Below are positions 38,465-46,880 of a stretch of 50,242 nucleotides of DNA, in pieces. Below the pieces are notes generated by a model. It ran no database searches. It saw only the letters and a list, made by a program, of their open reading frames with translations, and was not told the DNA's origin. The translations under genes were made by a program, and so were the position numbers. The first letter of the stretch is position 1; the number at the start of each line of letters is the position of its first letter. The DNA is from Bradyrhizobium valentinum. GTDB lineage: Bacteria; Pseudomonadota; Alphaproteobacteria; Rhizobiales; Xanthobacteraceae. The stretch is from contig NZ_LLXX01000236.1 in NCBI RefSeq assembly GCF_001440405.1, forward strand, positions 1 through 50,242. The letters are read 5' to 3'.

Positions 38465-40762
38465 TTAGGACGCCTTGGCCCGCGATTTTCCGGCGAGACC
38501 GAACAATTCGGTCACGCGATCGAGCCGCTTCGCTGCCTCGCCGGATATTTCCGCACTCGCGGACAGCACGCTGCGGATTGCCTCCAGGCCGGCACGCCGC
38601 TCGCCTTCGTCAGGCGGAAGTAATTTGGGTATGGCGGCAAGGCTTGCCGCTGGCTCGAGCAGCAATATGAAGAATTGCTCGCGCACGATCTTCTTGAACT
38701 GCTCAAGCGTCAGACGCGAGCCTGCATCGTTGGCGCGAGCCCGCCGCAATGCCTCCAAGCTCCGCTCGTCGACCATCCCCCGCGAACTTCCGACATAGAG
38801 CAGGCCGCGAATGACGCCTTCCCTGAGACCGCCGCTGCCGACCTGCGATCTGAGTTCGGCGATGCGCGCCTCCAGACGTTCGCGATGTTCCGACGACATC
38901 TGCGGCTTTGGCGAAACGTCGGCATCCGGCGTGATGCCGACGGCGGCCTGCACCACCGGCGATCCATAGATGCCGAGAAAGAGCGCTTCACTCAGCGCTT
39001 CCTGCGTGTCGCGCCATTTGTCGAGCACATCGACGATGTTCTTCGAGACCGCCTCCTGAAACTTGACAAACGGATTATCCTCTGCCGCCGGCTTACGCTG
39101 CTCGCGAATGTTGTCAGCAGCTCTCGCGACGCCCTTCATGACGACATTATCGCCTCCAAAGGCCTCGTAAGAGACGCGTAAAGGATGCCACTGGCGCATC
39201 AACTCCGCCATTTGGGGAGTAACTGCCGCACGGACCCACGGCTGCACGAACTTCCGGTAATTCGAGAGATTGATTTCGGACACACGTGCGGCTGTCGCAA
39301 ACCGGCGTTCATCTTCGGCCGTGTTGCCGCCCATGGCCCTGATATCGTCCAGCGTGCGCCGTTCACACCGCATGATCCACTTTCCACCGGCAAGCTCCGC
39401 ATTGGCCGTGTCGGCGGATTTGGCTTCGAACGTTGCCTCGTACAGTCCGGGCGGCAGCACATCGATCAGGTCGATGTTGCTCGAGAACTCGCTGTGCTCC
39501 TTCTTGGCGACGCCTCCAGAGACAAAGATTCCGAGGTGCCCGACGGTCTCGTGAACGGTGTAGACGATAGTCTGTCCGTAAGCCCTAATATCATCGACAT
39601 CGCTGTAGAGATCGAGAATCCAGTCGAGCGCCTGCTGCGGCGGCGTGATGTTGTCGCCCTTTGAACAGAACACGACGATGGGAGATGATATTTTTCTGAG
39701 ATCGACAGTCTGGCCGTCCGATGTCTTGATACGCCCGGCGGCCAGGTTGTTGCCGACGAACAGCTCGTCGACGATGAACTGGATCTCCTCGGCATTCAGA
39801 TTGACATGACCGCCCCACCAGCGCTCGAACTCGAGATAGCGATCCGCCTCGCTGTCGACCTTCGAATAGACGTTGTACTGCTTGGTCCAGAGCGTGTTTG
39901 AGGGATTCATGTTCTCAAAATTCTGGACCAGCCACGCCCCGTCGAACTTGCCGCCGCCAAGGTCGCTGGTGAGCGCGGTCAGCCAGCTTCCGCCCAATAG
40001 CCCGCCCGAGTAGCGCATCGGATTCTTGCCGCGGACGCCGGCCCAGTAGGACAACGGCGCGCCGGCGATGATCAGCGGACCGAACAGTTCCGGCCTCAGC
40101 GAGGCCAGGATCATGACCGCCCAGCCGGCCTGGCAATTGCCGATCACGCACGGCTTGCCGTCGGCTTCCGGATGCAGGGCGATAACCTTCTCGATAAAGA
40201 CAGCCTCGGCTCTTGCGATGTCCTCGATGGTCTGACCCGGCATCGGTTCGGGCAGGAAGCCGATGAAGTAGCAGGGATGGCCGGCTTTCATTGCCACGCC
40301 GATCTCGCTGTCGGCCTTGAAGCCGCCGATTCCCGGCCCGTGACCCGCACGAGGATCGACCACGACAAAGGGGCGGCGCTTGGTATCAATCACTACCCCG
40401 CGCGGCGGAGCCACGCTCACGAGGCCGTAGTTGACCGGCCGCGGAAGCTTTCGGCCATCGACAATCAATTCGACTTGGTAGTTGAGGACATGAGGCGCCG
40501 TTTCAGCCATGTGCTCGCGGTATTGCAATCCGCGCTCGCGCATGACGTCGAAGAACAGGACGCTGCGTTGCCCGGTATCGACCAGATATTCGAGGCCGGA
40601 TGCAAAGAGTCCTGGAAGCGTCTCGCCCGAGAAGGCCAGCTTGTCGATAGACATGCTCAAATCTCTCATTGCTTGCAGCCCACGCATCAGGATTGCGCGC
40701 GGGTGGTAGGGACCATTGACATAGGTCAAGGGGAAGGAATCTCGTTTGAAGCGCGCGGCCAC
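38465..40762 (-). CDS. DUF3141 protein, PHA-synthase-like alpha/beta hydrolase
   Basis: Up to 765 residues; the frame opens with GTG at 40762, and ATGs at 40687, 40669 and 40654 are alternatives. The family is DUF3141, distantly related to polyhydroxyalkanoate synthase. The core has an alpha/beta hydrolase fold with FVVVDPRAGHGPGIGG, then VIGNCQAGWAVMILA, where cysteine occupies the nucleophile position as in PhaC, and later HETVGHLGIFVSGG with a candidate catalytic histidine. The C-terminal 250 residues are helical. It precedes pta, 24 bases before it. Link to polyester or acyl-CoA metabolism is inferred from family and neighbours. Confidence 0.86.
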   Translation of the reverse strand: MAARFKRDSFPLTYVNGPYHPRAILMRGLQAMRDLSMSIDKLAFSGETLPGLFASGLEYLVDTGQRSVLFFDVMRERGLQYREHMAETAPHVLNYQVELIVDGRKLPRPVNYGLVSVAPPRGVVIDTKRRPFVVVDPRAGHGPGIGGFKADSEIGVAMKAGHPCYFIGFLPEPMPGQTIEDIARAEAVFIEKVIALHPEADGKPCVIGNCQAGWAVMILASLRPELFGPLIIAGAPLSYWAGVRGKNPMRYSGGLLGGSWLTALTSDLGGGKFDGAWLVQNFENMNPSNTLWTKQYNVYSKVDSEADRYLEFERWWGGHVNLNAEEIQFIVDELFVGNNLAAGRIKTSDGQTVDLRKISSPIVVFCSKGDNITPPQQALDWILDLYSDVDDIRAYGQTIVYTVHETVGHLGIFVSGGVAKKEHSEFSSNIDLIDVLPPGLYEATFEAKSADTANAELAGGKWIMRCERRTLDDIRAMGGNTAEDERRFATAARVSEINLSNYRKFVQPWVRAAVTPQMAELMRQWHPLRVSYEAFGGDNVVMKGVARAADNIREQRKPAAEDNPFVKFQEAVSKNIVDVLDKWRDTQEALSEALFLGIYGSPVVQAAVGITPDADVSPKPQMSSEHRERLEARIAELRSQVGSGGLREGVIRGLLYVGSSRGMVDERSLEALRRARANDAGSRLTLEQFKKIVREQFFILLLEPAASLAAIPKLLPPDEGERRAGLEAIRSVLSASAEISGEAAKRLDRVTELFGLAGKSRAKAS

Positions 40763-40774
40763 ATCAAGATGCGC

Positions 40775-41902
40775 CTAGATGCTGGGCATCGCGGCGATTT
40801 TTTCGGCGCTTTGTTCGTTACCGGTAACGGCAGCATCGACCCGCTCCTCGCGGATCCAAGCCATCATCAGTTCCCAGGTCACCGCCAGGATGATGGGCCC
40901 GACAAACAGCCCCAGAATGCCATGCGCCAGCATCCCGCCCAGGACACCGATGAAGATGACAAGCATCGGCGTATTCAGCCCGCGTCCCATCAATATCGGT
41001 TTGAGGATATTGTCGGCCAGCCCCACGACCAGGAGGTAGATCGTCAGCGGAAGGGCCAAACCAAAGTCCTTGGTAGCCCAGATCCATATGATGACGGGAA
41101 CAAGGACGATTGCCGACCCGATCTGCAGGATCGCGAGAATCAGCACCAGGAAAGCCAGCACACCCGCATGAGGCACGCCTGCAAGCTTCAGTCCGATACC
41201 GGCCAGCAGTGATTGCAGGACGGCTACGCCGATAACTCCCTGCGCTATCGTGCGTATCGTCAAGCCGGCGAGCGCGACGAAATCCTGGCTTCGCTGTGTA
41301 ACCAGGCGCGCTTGAATCCTCTTTACTGCCGCCACGAGGCCCGGACCGTAATGGAACAGGAAGCCCGACAACACCACCGACGCGACGAACTTGAGCGTCC
41401 CCAGGCCCGCACTGCCGGCAAAGGCAAGCACCGGACCAGCCAATGGCTTGAGGTGCGGAGCGATCTCCTTGAGCGCGACCCTCAGATTTGTCGAAGCATG
41501 ATCCCAGAGTTCGTAAAACGGGGTGCCGACAACCGGCCACGCCTTGACGCCTTCGGGAGGCGCCGGAACGACCAGGGCGCCCGCGCCAAGCTGCCGAGCA
41601 AAGTCCTGCAAGCCGTCGACCACCCCATATCCAAGCCATGTCACCGGTCCAATAACGATCGCAAGGTTGATGACCGTGATGATCGCGGCCGCCAGCTTCG
41701 GCCGATCGCCGAGATGCACCGATAGCCAGTTGTACGGCGGGTACAGGGCCACAGTCAGAACCATGCTCCAGACGAGAATGGGAATGAATGGGCGGACAAG
41801 GATGAATGACCAGTAAACCAGGAAGGCCAGCGCACCCAGGCGGACCGCCAGCAGAATGATCTCTCCTCCGGATGTCGTCTGCCGAACTACCCTCTGGGCC
41901 AT
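40775..41902 (-). CDS. AI-2E-family permease
   Basis: 375 residues from ATG 41902. About eight membrane helices, with the AI-2E-family C-terminal region SAIVLVPVIIWIWATKDFGLALPL and DNILKPILMGRGLNTPMLVIFIGVLGG. The family includes exporters of autoinducer-2 and Na+/H+ antiporters; the substrate here is unknown. It is probably the first gene of the AI-2E/DUF3141/pta/ackA/fabI operon, behind the FixK box at 42010-42023. Confidence 0.88.
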   Translation of the reverse strand: MAQRVVRQTTSGGEIILLAVRLGALAFLVYWSFILVRPFIPILVWSMVLTVALYPPYNWLSVHLGDRPKLAAAIITVINLAIVIGPVTWLGYGVVDGLQDFARQLGAGALVVPAPPEGVKAWPVVGTPFYELWDHASTNLRVALKEIAPHLKPLAGPVLAFAGSAGLGTLKFVASVVLSGFLFHYGPGLVAAVKRIQARLVTQRSQDFVALAGLTIRTIAQGVIGVAVLQSLLAGIGLKLAGVPHAGVLAFLVLILAILQIGSAIVLVPVIIWIWATKDFGLALPLTIYLLVVGLADNILKPILMGRGLNTPMLVIFIGVLGGMLAHGILGLFVGPIILAVTWELMMAWIREERVDAAVTGNEQSAEKIAAMPSI

Positions 41903-42009
41903 CGCTTTCGCCCTCGTGGACGCGCGCAACGATCCGACCGCGGACCGGATGCATCCCGATAGAACATCACCTGCCTCAGGAGCCTATCGGCGCTCGCCGA
42001 AGCTCGCGC

Positions 42010-42023
42010 TTGATCCAGATCAA
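42010..42023. promoter_or_regulatory. FixK/FNR box between the fermentation operon and a GNAT gene
   Basis: TTGATCCAGATCAA. Predicted starts are near 41975 (minus, AI-2E to fabI operon) and near 42058 (plus, GNAT), both suitable. Confidence 0.83.
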
Positions 42024-42087
42024 GCAGCAGCGCCCAAAGGTCGCTCTGGCTGGCCAAGTGCACTGTCGGAGCCGGGGAGCTTCTGTC

Positions 42088-42609
42088 ATGCCTGAAGCCG
42101 CCGAATATTCGGTGCGCGAGCATCTTCGCGACGACCGTCCAATCACTATCCGTGCGCTCCGTCCCGATGACCGGGCCGAGATGCTGACAGCGATCGGGCG
42201 GACCAGCACGCAATCGCTGCAGCGGCGCTTCTTCGTGCCAAAGAAGGGCTTCTCCGAGCAGGAAATGGCCTTCTTCCTCAACATCGACTTTGAATCCCAC
42301 GTCGCCATCGTCGCGGAAATCTCCGAAGATGGACGCCCGGTCATCGCCGGTGGCGGACGCTATATCGTGGTCCAGCCAGGCCAGGCGGAGGTCGCTTTCG
42401 TCGTGGTGGACGCCTATCAGGGCCAGGGTATCGGAACGATCCTGATGCGGCATCTCGCGGTCCTGGCACGCAGCGCCGGCCTCAAGGAATTGGTCGCGGA
42501 AGTGTTACCCGAGAACACCGCCATGCTGAACCTGTTCAAAAAGTTCGGCTTCCAGACCCACTCGAAAGGATCGCCTCAGGTGGTGCACCTGATGCTGCAG
42601 CTGCCTTGA
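42088..42609 (+). CDS. GNAT-family acetyltransferase
   Basis: 173 residues from ATG 42088 behind GGGGAG. GNAT features: ITIRALRPDDRAEML near the N terminus, AEVAFVVVDAYQGQGIGTILMRHL with the acetyl-CoA loop (Q-G-x-G-I-G), and ENTAMLNLFKKFGF. The substrate is unknown. Some such proteins acetylate metabolic enzymes such as acyl-CoA synthetases. Its divergent position to the acetate kinase operon, with a shared FixK box, makes a link to acetyl metabolism possible but unproved. Confidence 0.88.
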   Translation: MPEAAEYSVREHLRDDRPITIRALRPDDRAEMLTAIGRTSTQSLQRRFFVPKKGFSEQEMAFFLNIDFESHVAIVAEISEDGRPVIAGGGRYIVVQPGQAEVAFVVVDAYQGQGIGTILMRHLAVLARSAGLKELVAEVLPENTAMLNLFKKFGFQTHSKGSPQVVHLMLQLP

Positions 42610-42641
42610 ACACCGAGGATCCTGGCCGAACTCGCTCGGCG

Positions 42642-42920
42642 CTACCGCAGCCCCAGCAGCGAGCGGCGATAGCCGTTGCTACGGGCTTCCTCCCGGCACA
42701 CAAAACTTCCAGTAAGGCCGCTTCCATACCGTCGTTGCCGCTTCGAGTAATAGATTCCCTTGCCGAGATCGAGCCAAACGACCACGTCGGCAGGGCAATG
42801 TCGTTGCGCCTGCGATTCATAACGGAACGGCGTCAGCGGATTCGCAAAGGCGCCGCCGGCACCATAGGTAATGATCGAAGCCGCGATCACGCCCGCCATC
42901 CACAGCCGGAAACTTCGCAT
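42642..42920 (-). CDS. Small exported protein, conserved in Bradyrhizobium relatives
   Basis: 92 residues from ATG 42920; the frame extends to 43055 but a signal-like helix (WMAGVIAASIITYGAGGAFA) follows the internal start. The mature part RYESQAQRHCPADVVVWLDLGKGIYY ... GSFVCREEAR...GYRRSLLG is a recognisable small-protein pattern in this group. Two cysteines may pair. Function unknown. Confidence 0.72.
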   Translation of the reverse strand: MRSFRLWMAGVIAASIITYGAGGAFANPLTPFRYESQAQRHCPADVVVWLDLGKGIYYSKRQRRYGSGLTGSFVCREEARSNGYRRSLLGLR

Positions 42921-43135
42921 CGACAAACTGCCCGCCCTTGACCGACGAAATGATCGCAGCAGTTCAATCGAAAGACAACCCCGGCTGTCCGCTGCACAGG
43001 CGAAGGGATGGAAGAGCGTCAGAGGACGTCCCGCGCCGCTTGATTGCCACGACAAAGACCGCGCGCGGCTTCGCGGATTAATCAGGCGACGTCCCGCCCA
43101 AATACCCGAGATTTGCCCGCGCGCGGCGTTACAAT

Positions 43136-43411
43136 TCAGCGACAGACATAGGACCCGTTTACCAGAACGCGGACACAGGCGGTGCCTGCAGCGGCTGCAC
43201 CTACGGCCGCTCCGCCGACCACCGCGCGCCGCGTCGTTCGTCGTGCAACGCCTGCAACGCTCATTGGGGTCGCCGGCCGTCCTACCCTCGCCTCCGCGCT
43301 CTCAATCGACAGCGAAAGACCATTGCCGGGTGACCACGTTACTGATCCGAGCGTTCCGAAACCGATAACCGCGGCAGCCAGGAACGCTCGCTTGATGCTG
43401 ATTTTCTTCAT
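43136..43411 (-). CDS. Small secreted protein of the AEARVGRP family
   Basis: 91 residues from ATG 43411 behind AGGAGA. The signal (MKKISIKRAFLAAAVIGFGT) precedes GLSLSIESAEARVGRP and SVAGVARR, both nearly identical in the longer protein at 44146-44631. A run of Ala/Gly follows, then CVRVLVNGSYVCR with two cysteines. A FixK box lies 54 bases upstream. Export is likely; function is unknown. Confidence 0.75.
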   Translation of the reverse strand: MKKISIKRAFLAAAVIGFGTLGSVTWSPGNGLSLSIESAEARVGRPATPMSVAGVARRTTRRAVVGGAAVGAAAAGTACVRVLVNGSYVCR

Positions 43412-43464
43412 ACCGATCTCCTCTGCTGAGGGGACCACCGCAACGCCATCCGTATTTCGCGGGC

Positions 43465-43478
43465 TTGATCTAGGTCAA
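43465..43478 (-). promoter_or_regulatory. FixK/FNR box for the 43136-43411 gene
   Basis: TTGATCTAGGTCAA. The predicted start near 43430 lies 19 bases before the ATG. Confidence 0.8.
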
Positions 43479-43708
43479 TAAGCTCCGCTGTCCTAATGCC
43501 GCGATCACAGCTAGCTATGTGGTGACTTCGGGATCAGGTCTTTCCTAACCGAGTCCTCAATGCGATCGACGCGATGGCAACGACCGTACAATCAGTATCC
43601 GGACTTCGTACGTCGGGTAGCGTTCGATGCAGCCGGGTGCGGGGATATAGCGCACTGGCGTGCAATATCCGCCGGGAACGTTTAAGACCTTTGACCGTGC
43701 GATTCCAA

Positions 43709-43924
43709 CTACGCCCGAATTAAGAAAGCTCGAGCCGACTTCTCCCGCAAACTCGCCGTAATGCCGGAGATTATTTTTTCTTCGGTGCGGCGGCGCCTTA
43801 TCTCTTTGGACAGCCGGGACCAGCTCTCCGCCTCGGCTATCCAAAAGATTCGGTTTTCCGGTTCACGCTTGGCGAGCTGTCTGCACAGCGTAGCGCGCAA
43901 GTCAAACTCCAACCGATCAGTCAT
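43709..43924 (-). CDS. Small soluble charged protein (71 aa)
   Basis: The ATG at 43924 has AGGGGG upstream. The sequence is highly charged and helical (LRATLCRQLAKREPENRIFWIAEAE, WSRLSKEIRRRRTEE), without signal or membrane helix. Similar short proteins with RATLCRQLAKREP occur in Bradyrhizobium. It lies next to the tandem operators at 43991-44019, which are 67 bases upstream, and may be controlled by them. Function unknown. Confidence 0.65.
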   Translation of the reverse strand: MTDRLEFDLRATLCRQLAKREPENRIFWIAEAESWSRLSKEIRRRRTEEKIISGITASLREKSARAFLIRA

Positions 43925-43990
43925 TGGCGCCCCCTGCCTGAGGGAGAAACTTTTGTCACGTGTTTACGACAAACGCCCTGCCCGCAGTAT

Positions 43991-44019
43991 TGTCCCAATG
44001 GCCATTGTCCTCCCGGGCA
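43991..44019. promoter_or_regulatory. Imperfect tandem operators of the TGTCC-N4-GGACA type
   Basis: TGTCC-CAAT-GGCCA (43991-44004) and TGTCC-TCCC-GGGCA (44006-44019), each one base off the perfect core, start 15 bases apart exactly like the pair at 25067-25095. They lie between the divergent genes at 43924 and 44146. Confidence 0.5.
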
Positions 44020-44069
44020 ATGGACGCTGATGGGACGGCACACCCGAAGTGATCGCCGTTTCAATCCCT

Positions 44070-44083
44070 TTGATCTGAGTCAA
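44070..44083 (+). promoter_or_regulatory. FixK/FNR box for the 44146-44631 gene
   Basis: TTGATCTGAGTCAA. The predicted start near 44118 lies 28 bases before the ATG. Confidence 0.78.
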
Positions 44084-44145
44084 GACCAGGTGCCCGAAAC
44101 GCAACGACATGCATCGCTACCGTGATCCATGCAACGGAGTAGATC

Positions 44146-44631
44146 ATGAAACAGAGTACGAAAAATATTGCTCTCGCAACTTCTGCATTTGCGTTCGCGG
44201 CGTTGTTTTCGTTTGGCTGGTCTGAGAAGAGCGGCCTCTCGCTATCGATCGAGAATGCTGAAGCACGGGTCGGTCGACCGCTTACCCCCGTAAGCGTTGC
44301 CGGCGTCGCGCGCCGGCAGAACAGGCGCGCTGCAATCGGCACTGCGGCGGCCGTCGGCACCGCTGCAGCGGTCGGTGCCGGTGCCGGATACTACGCGGGC
44401 AGTCCTTACTACAGCGATACGGTTCGGGGTGCCCGCGCGGCCTATACCGGCGGCTACGCCGCTACCGGCCCGATAGCCACACGACCTCACTACGCAGTGA
44501 CTGCCTACTACGCGGGTGGGCCCTGGTACGGCTATAGCGGGTGGGACGACTATGCAACCCGCAACGCGATCAGGTGCAAGCCCGGTACCATGGTCAAGCT
44601 TGAGGACGACCTGATGCACGTCTGCCAATGA
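44146..44631 (+). CDS. Secreted Tyr/Gly-rich protein of the AEARVGRP family
   Basis: 161 residues from ATG 44146 behind GGAG. The signal (about 1-22) and then GLSLSIENAEARVGRP and SVAGVARR are shared with the protein at 43136-43411. The remainder differs: an Ala/Gly run (GTAAAVGTAAAVGAGAGYYAG) that may insert in or lie on a membrane, then a Tyr/Gly-rich part and a final CKPGTMVKLEDDLMHVCQ with two cysteines. It has both a FixK box and tandem TGTCC-type sites upstream, so it may be a joint target of both regulators. Function unknown. Confidence 0.76.
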   Translation: MKQSTKNIALATSAFAFAALFSFGWSEKSGLSLSIENAEARVGRPLTPVSVAGVARRQNRRAAIGTAAAVGTAAAVGAGAGYYAGSPYYSDTVRGARAAYTGGYAATGPIATRPHYAVTAYYAGGPWYGYSGWDDYATRNAIRCKPGTMVKLEDDLMHVCQ

Positions 44632-44646
44632 GCTTCTGAGATCCAA

Positions 44647-44670
44647 CCGGGGCGGCTCGGGCCGCCTCGG
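44647..44670. repeat. GC-rich hairpin between two small genes
   Basis: CCGGGGCGGC, loop TCGG, GCCGCCTCGG: a strong stem with one mismatch and a UUCG-like loop in RNA. No T-run follows, so it is either a weak terminator or an mRNA-stabilising structure between 44146-44631 and 44703-44942. Confidence 0.5.
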
Positions 44671-44702
44671 AACGTTCCTTGAACATCTAAGGGAGAACGA
44701 CT

Positions 44703-44942
44703 ATGCTCAGATTGATAGCTGTGGCTGGCTTCGTCTTGTTGCTTGCAACATCGGCACAAGGCATGACACCGGCGCCGCCTCCTCAGGTAGAAGACGTGGT
44801 GACGCAAATCGCCGTCGGCTGCGGGCCAGGCAGGACACGGGTCAATGGCGTATGCGTGGCACGGACTACCGTCCGTCAGACTCGCCGAGCCATCCGCAGG
44901 TGTGTGCGATGGCAGGCTGGCGTCTGCGCCTCGTACGAGTGA
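44703..44942 (+). CDS. Small secreted cysteine-containing protein
   Basis: 79 residues from ATG 44703 behind AGGGAGA. A signal peptide spans about 1-20 (ending SAQG). The mature part has IAVGCGPGRTRVNGVCVAR and RCVRWQAGVCASYE, with four cysteines likely in two disulfides. Such short exported proteins are frequent in this genus. It probably shares the transcript of the preceding gene. Function unknown. Confidence 0.72.
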   Translation: MLRLIAVAGFVLLLATSAQGMTPAPPPQVEDVVTQIAVGCGPGRTRVNGVCVARTTVRQTRRAIRRCVRWQAGVCASYE

Positions 44943-45002
44943 ACCTCCTGGAGCGAAGGCGAGTATGCGGCGTAGCGTCGGCGAAATCAGCCTGCCTACC
45001 AA

Positions 45003-46151
45003 CTAGGCTTCAGGCACACCAACATGCGTGATCGTGATCGATGCATGTTTGCTTTCGCCTTGTGTCCGGGGTGGCAACAGGTAAAGCGTCATCGCAAAGA
45101 TCAGGTACACCATCAGCACGAGCACACCGACAAACCAGGCCGAGCGGCCGCTGTTGGTCACCAGCGATGCGGTCATTGTCGCGATAAGCATCATGACCAC
45201 CGCGCCAGGCCAGAATTGCAGGCTCATCGGCTGCGGCCCGATGACGTAGCTCAGCAGCACCAATACCGGTGCCACGAAAAGCGCGATCTGGGATGCACTC
45301 CCCAGCGCGATGCCTACGCTCAGATCTAGCCGGTTCTTGCGTGCGCCGGAAAAAGCCGAGGCCATTTCCGCAGCGCCGCCCACCAGCGCAACGACGATAA
45401 AGCCGACAAAGGCCGGCGTCATTCCAAACGTCAGCGCGGCGTGCTGCACCGACTCGACGAAAATCTCGCTCACCAGCGCGACCAGTACGGTGACGCCGGC
45501 CAACGTGGTCAGGGCCAACCCCATTGGCCAAGGCGTCTCGGCAGACTCGGCGTGGCCAGCCCCGCCAAACAATTCGTGATGGGTCCTCAGCGAGAACAGC
45601 AGGCCCAGACCATAGGCCACGATGAGCAACACGGACAGGCCGATGCTCAACTTCTCGGTAAACTCCGATCCGGCCGCTGAATCTGCTTCGGAGACTGCTG
45701 AGGGAATCAGGATCCCGATCGTCGCCAGGAAAAGCAGGCTTGCCTGCAGCCGTGCGCTGCCCCTGTCGTATTCCTGCACATGGTGCCTTAGCCCGCCGAG
45801 CAGAAATGACATGCCAAGCATGAACAACGTGTTGGTCACGATCGCCCCGGCGATCGATGCCTTCACAAGCGTATATTGCCCGGCGTGCAGCGCGGTTAAC
45901 GCGATGACGAGCTCTGTCAGGTTTCCGAGCGTCGCATTGAGCAGGCCTCCAACGGTGTCGCCCGTCTTGGCCGCCACAGATTCCGTGGCGTGGCTTAGCA
46001 GCCCGGCGAGCGGCACGATTGCCAGGACCGACAGTACGAAAAGCAGCGTGTGCGCGTCCGGCTTGATGTTTTGCGCGATGAACAGCACCGGCACGAACGC
46101 CAGCAGCCACAGCAGAGGATTGTGCCGGATTTCCTTCAGCAATGGATTCAT
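45003..46151 (-). CDS. Ca2+/H+ antiporter (CaCA/Cax family)
   Basis: 382 residues from ATG 46151, behind GGAAGG. Eleven or so membrane helices with the two repeated exchanger motifs: GGLLNATLGNLTELVIAL in the first half and GGAAEMASAFSGARKNRLDLSVGIALGSASQIALFVAP in the second. The acidic residues in these repeats bind the cation. It exports calcium in exchange for protons across the inner membrane. No FixK box is seen directly upstream. Confidence 0.94.
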   Translation of the reverse strand: MNPLLKEIRHNPLLWLLAFVPVLFIAQNIKPDAHTLLFVLSVLAIVPLAGLLSHATESVAAKTGDTVGGLLNATLGNLTELVIALTALHAGQYTLVKASIAGAIVTNTLFMLGMSFLLGGLRHHVQEYDRGSARLQASLLFLATIGILIPSAVSEADSAAGSEFTEKLSIGLSVLLIVAYGLGLLFSLRTHHELFGGAGHAESAETPWPMGLALTTLAGVTVLVALVSEIFVESVQHAALTFGMTPAFVGFIVVALVGGAAEMASAFSGARKNRLDLSVGIALGSASQIALFVAPVLVLLSYVIGPQPMSLQFWPGAVVMMLIATMTASLVTNSGRSAWFVGVLVLMVYLIFAMTLYLLPPRTQGESKHASITITHVGVPEA

Positions 46152-46373
46152 GAGCACCTTCCGACGCGACAAATGCGCTGCCCACATAAGTGCTTGCCGT
46201 CACAAAGCCGGGTACGCGCATCGCTCGGGGCTGCCGGTCGGTTCAAAGCGGAGTCAAACCGAAGCTCCGGCAGCCGTCATGCAGTCGTCAACGTGTCGAG
46301 CGCGCGGCCCATCAAGTGCCCGAGACCGGCAGGCATCGGGCCCTTACCGCCAAGCGCACCCGAATTCGCGCGC

Positions 46374-46772
46374 TCAATACGGATACTGACGCGGGCAGAC
46401 CCAGGCGCCGTATTCGTTCTGGTAACAGCCGCTATTGTATCCGCCATAATAGCCGTAGGCTCCTGCTGCCACGGCGCCGGCCGCCGCACCGTACGCGGCT
46501 CCGCGATAGACGCCTCTGCGAACCGCCGTGCGCGCTATCGGACGACCGGGTATCGGACGATATCCATAGCCCCGTCCGGCAACCCCATATCCCCGGCCGG
46601 CAACGCCGACACGACCAGCATGAACCGCGCCGCCACGGAAATGAGCGGCGCCGCCGTGAAAGCCTCCACCCCGATAGCCGCCGCCACCTCGACGCGCGAA
46701 CGCGTCATCCGGGATGAGGCTGGCGCCGACTAGAACGACTGCTGCGAGAGCAGCGAGAGCATAACGAAACAT
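46374..46772 (-). CDS. Gly/Arg/Tyr-rich secreted protein, paralogue of the left-edge gene
   Basis: 132 residues from ATG 46772 behind AGGAGG. A signal peptide (about 1-26) leads into Gly-rich repeats (RRGGGGYRGGGFHGG, GRGYGVAGRGYGY), an Ala-rich run, and the end NEYGAWVCPRQYPY that is shared with the partial gene at 2-85. Low-complexity exported proteins of this sort are widespread in Bradyrhizobium and have no known function. A FixK box lies 109 bases upstream at 46881-46894. Confidence 0.72.
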   Translation of the reverse strand: MFRYALAALAAVVLVGASLIPDDAFARRGGGGYRGGGFHGGAAHFRGGAVHAGRVGVAGRGYGVAGRGYGYRPIPGRPIARTAVRRGVYRGAAYGAAAGAVAAGAYGYYGGYNSGCYQNEYGAWVCPRQYPY

Positions 46773-46880
46773 GGCTGTTCCTCCTGTTGGTGGGGTGTCG
46801 CGCATTTGAGCTCCAAAGATGCCCGCAGCCCGTTGTAATCAGCACCCGACGACAGCCTTCAACGCTCATTGGATCGGGGC

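Noticed and set aside
40172..41212. A 346-codon plus-strand frame opposite the DUF3141 and AI-2E genes
   Set aside because: Antisense shadow spanning two well-supported genes, with no ribosome site or recognisable domain.
43557..43844. A 95-codon minus-strand frame overlapping the 43709-43924 gene
   Set aside because: It overlaps a same-strand gene with a better ribosome site and shows no domain.
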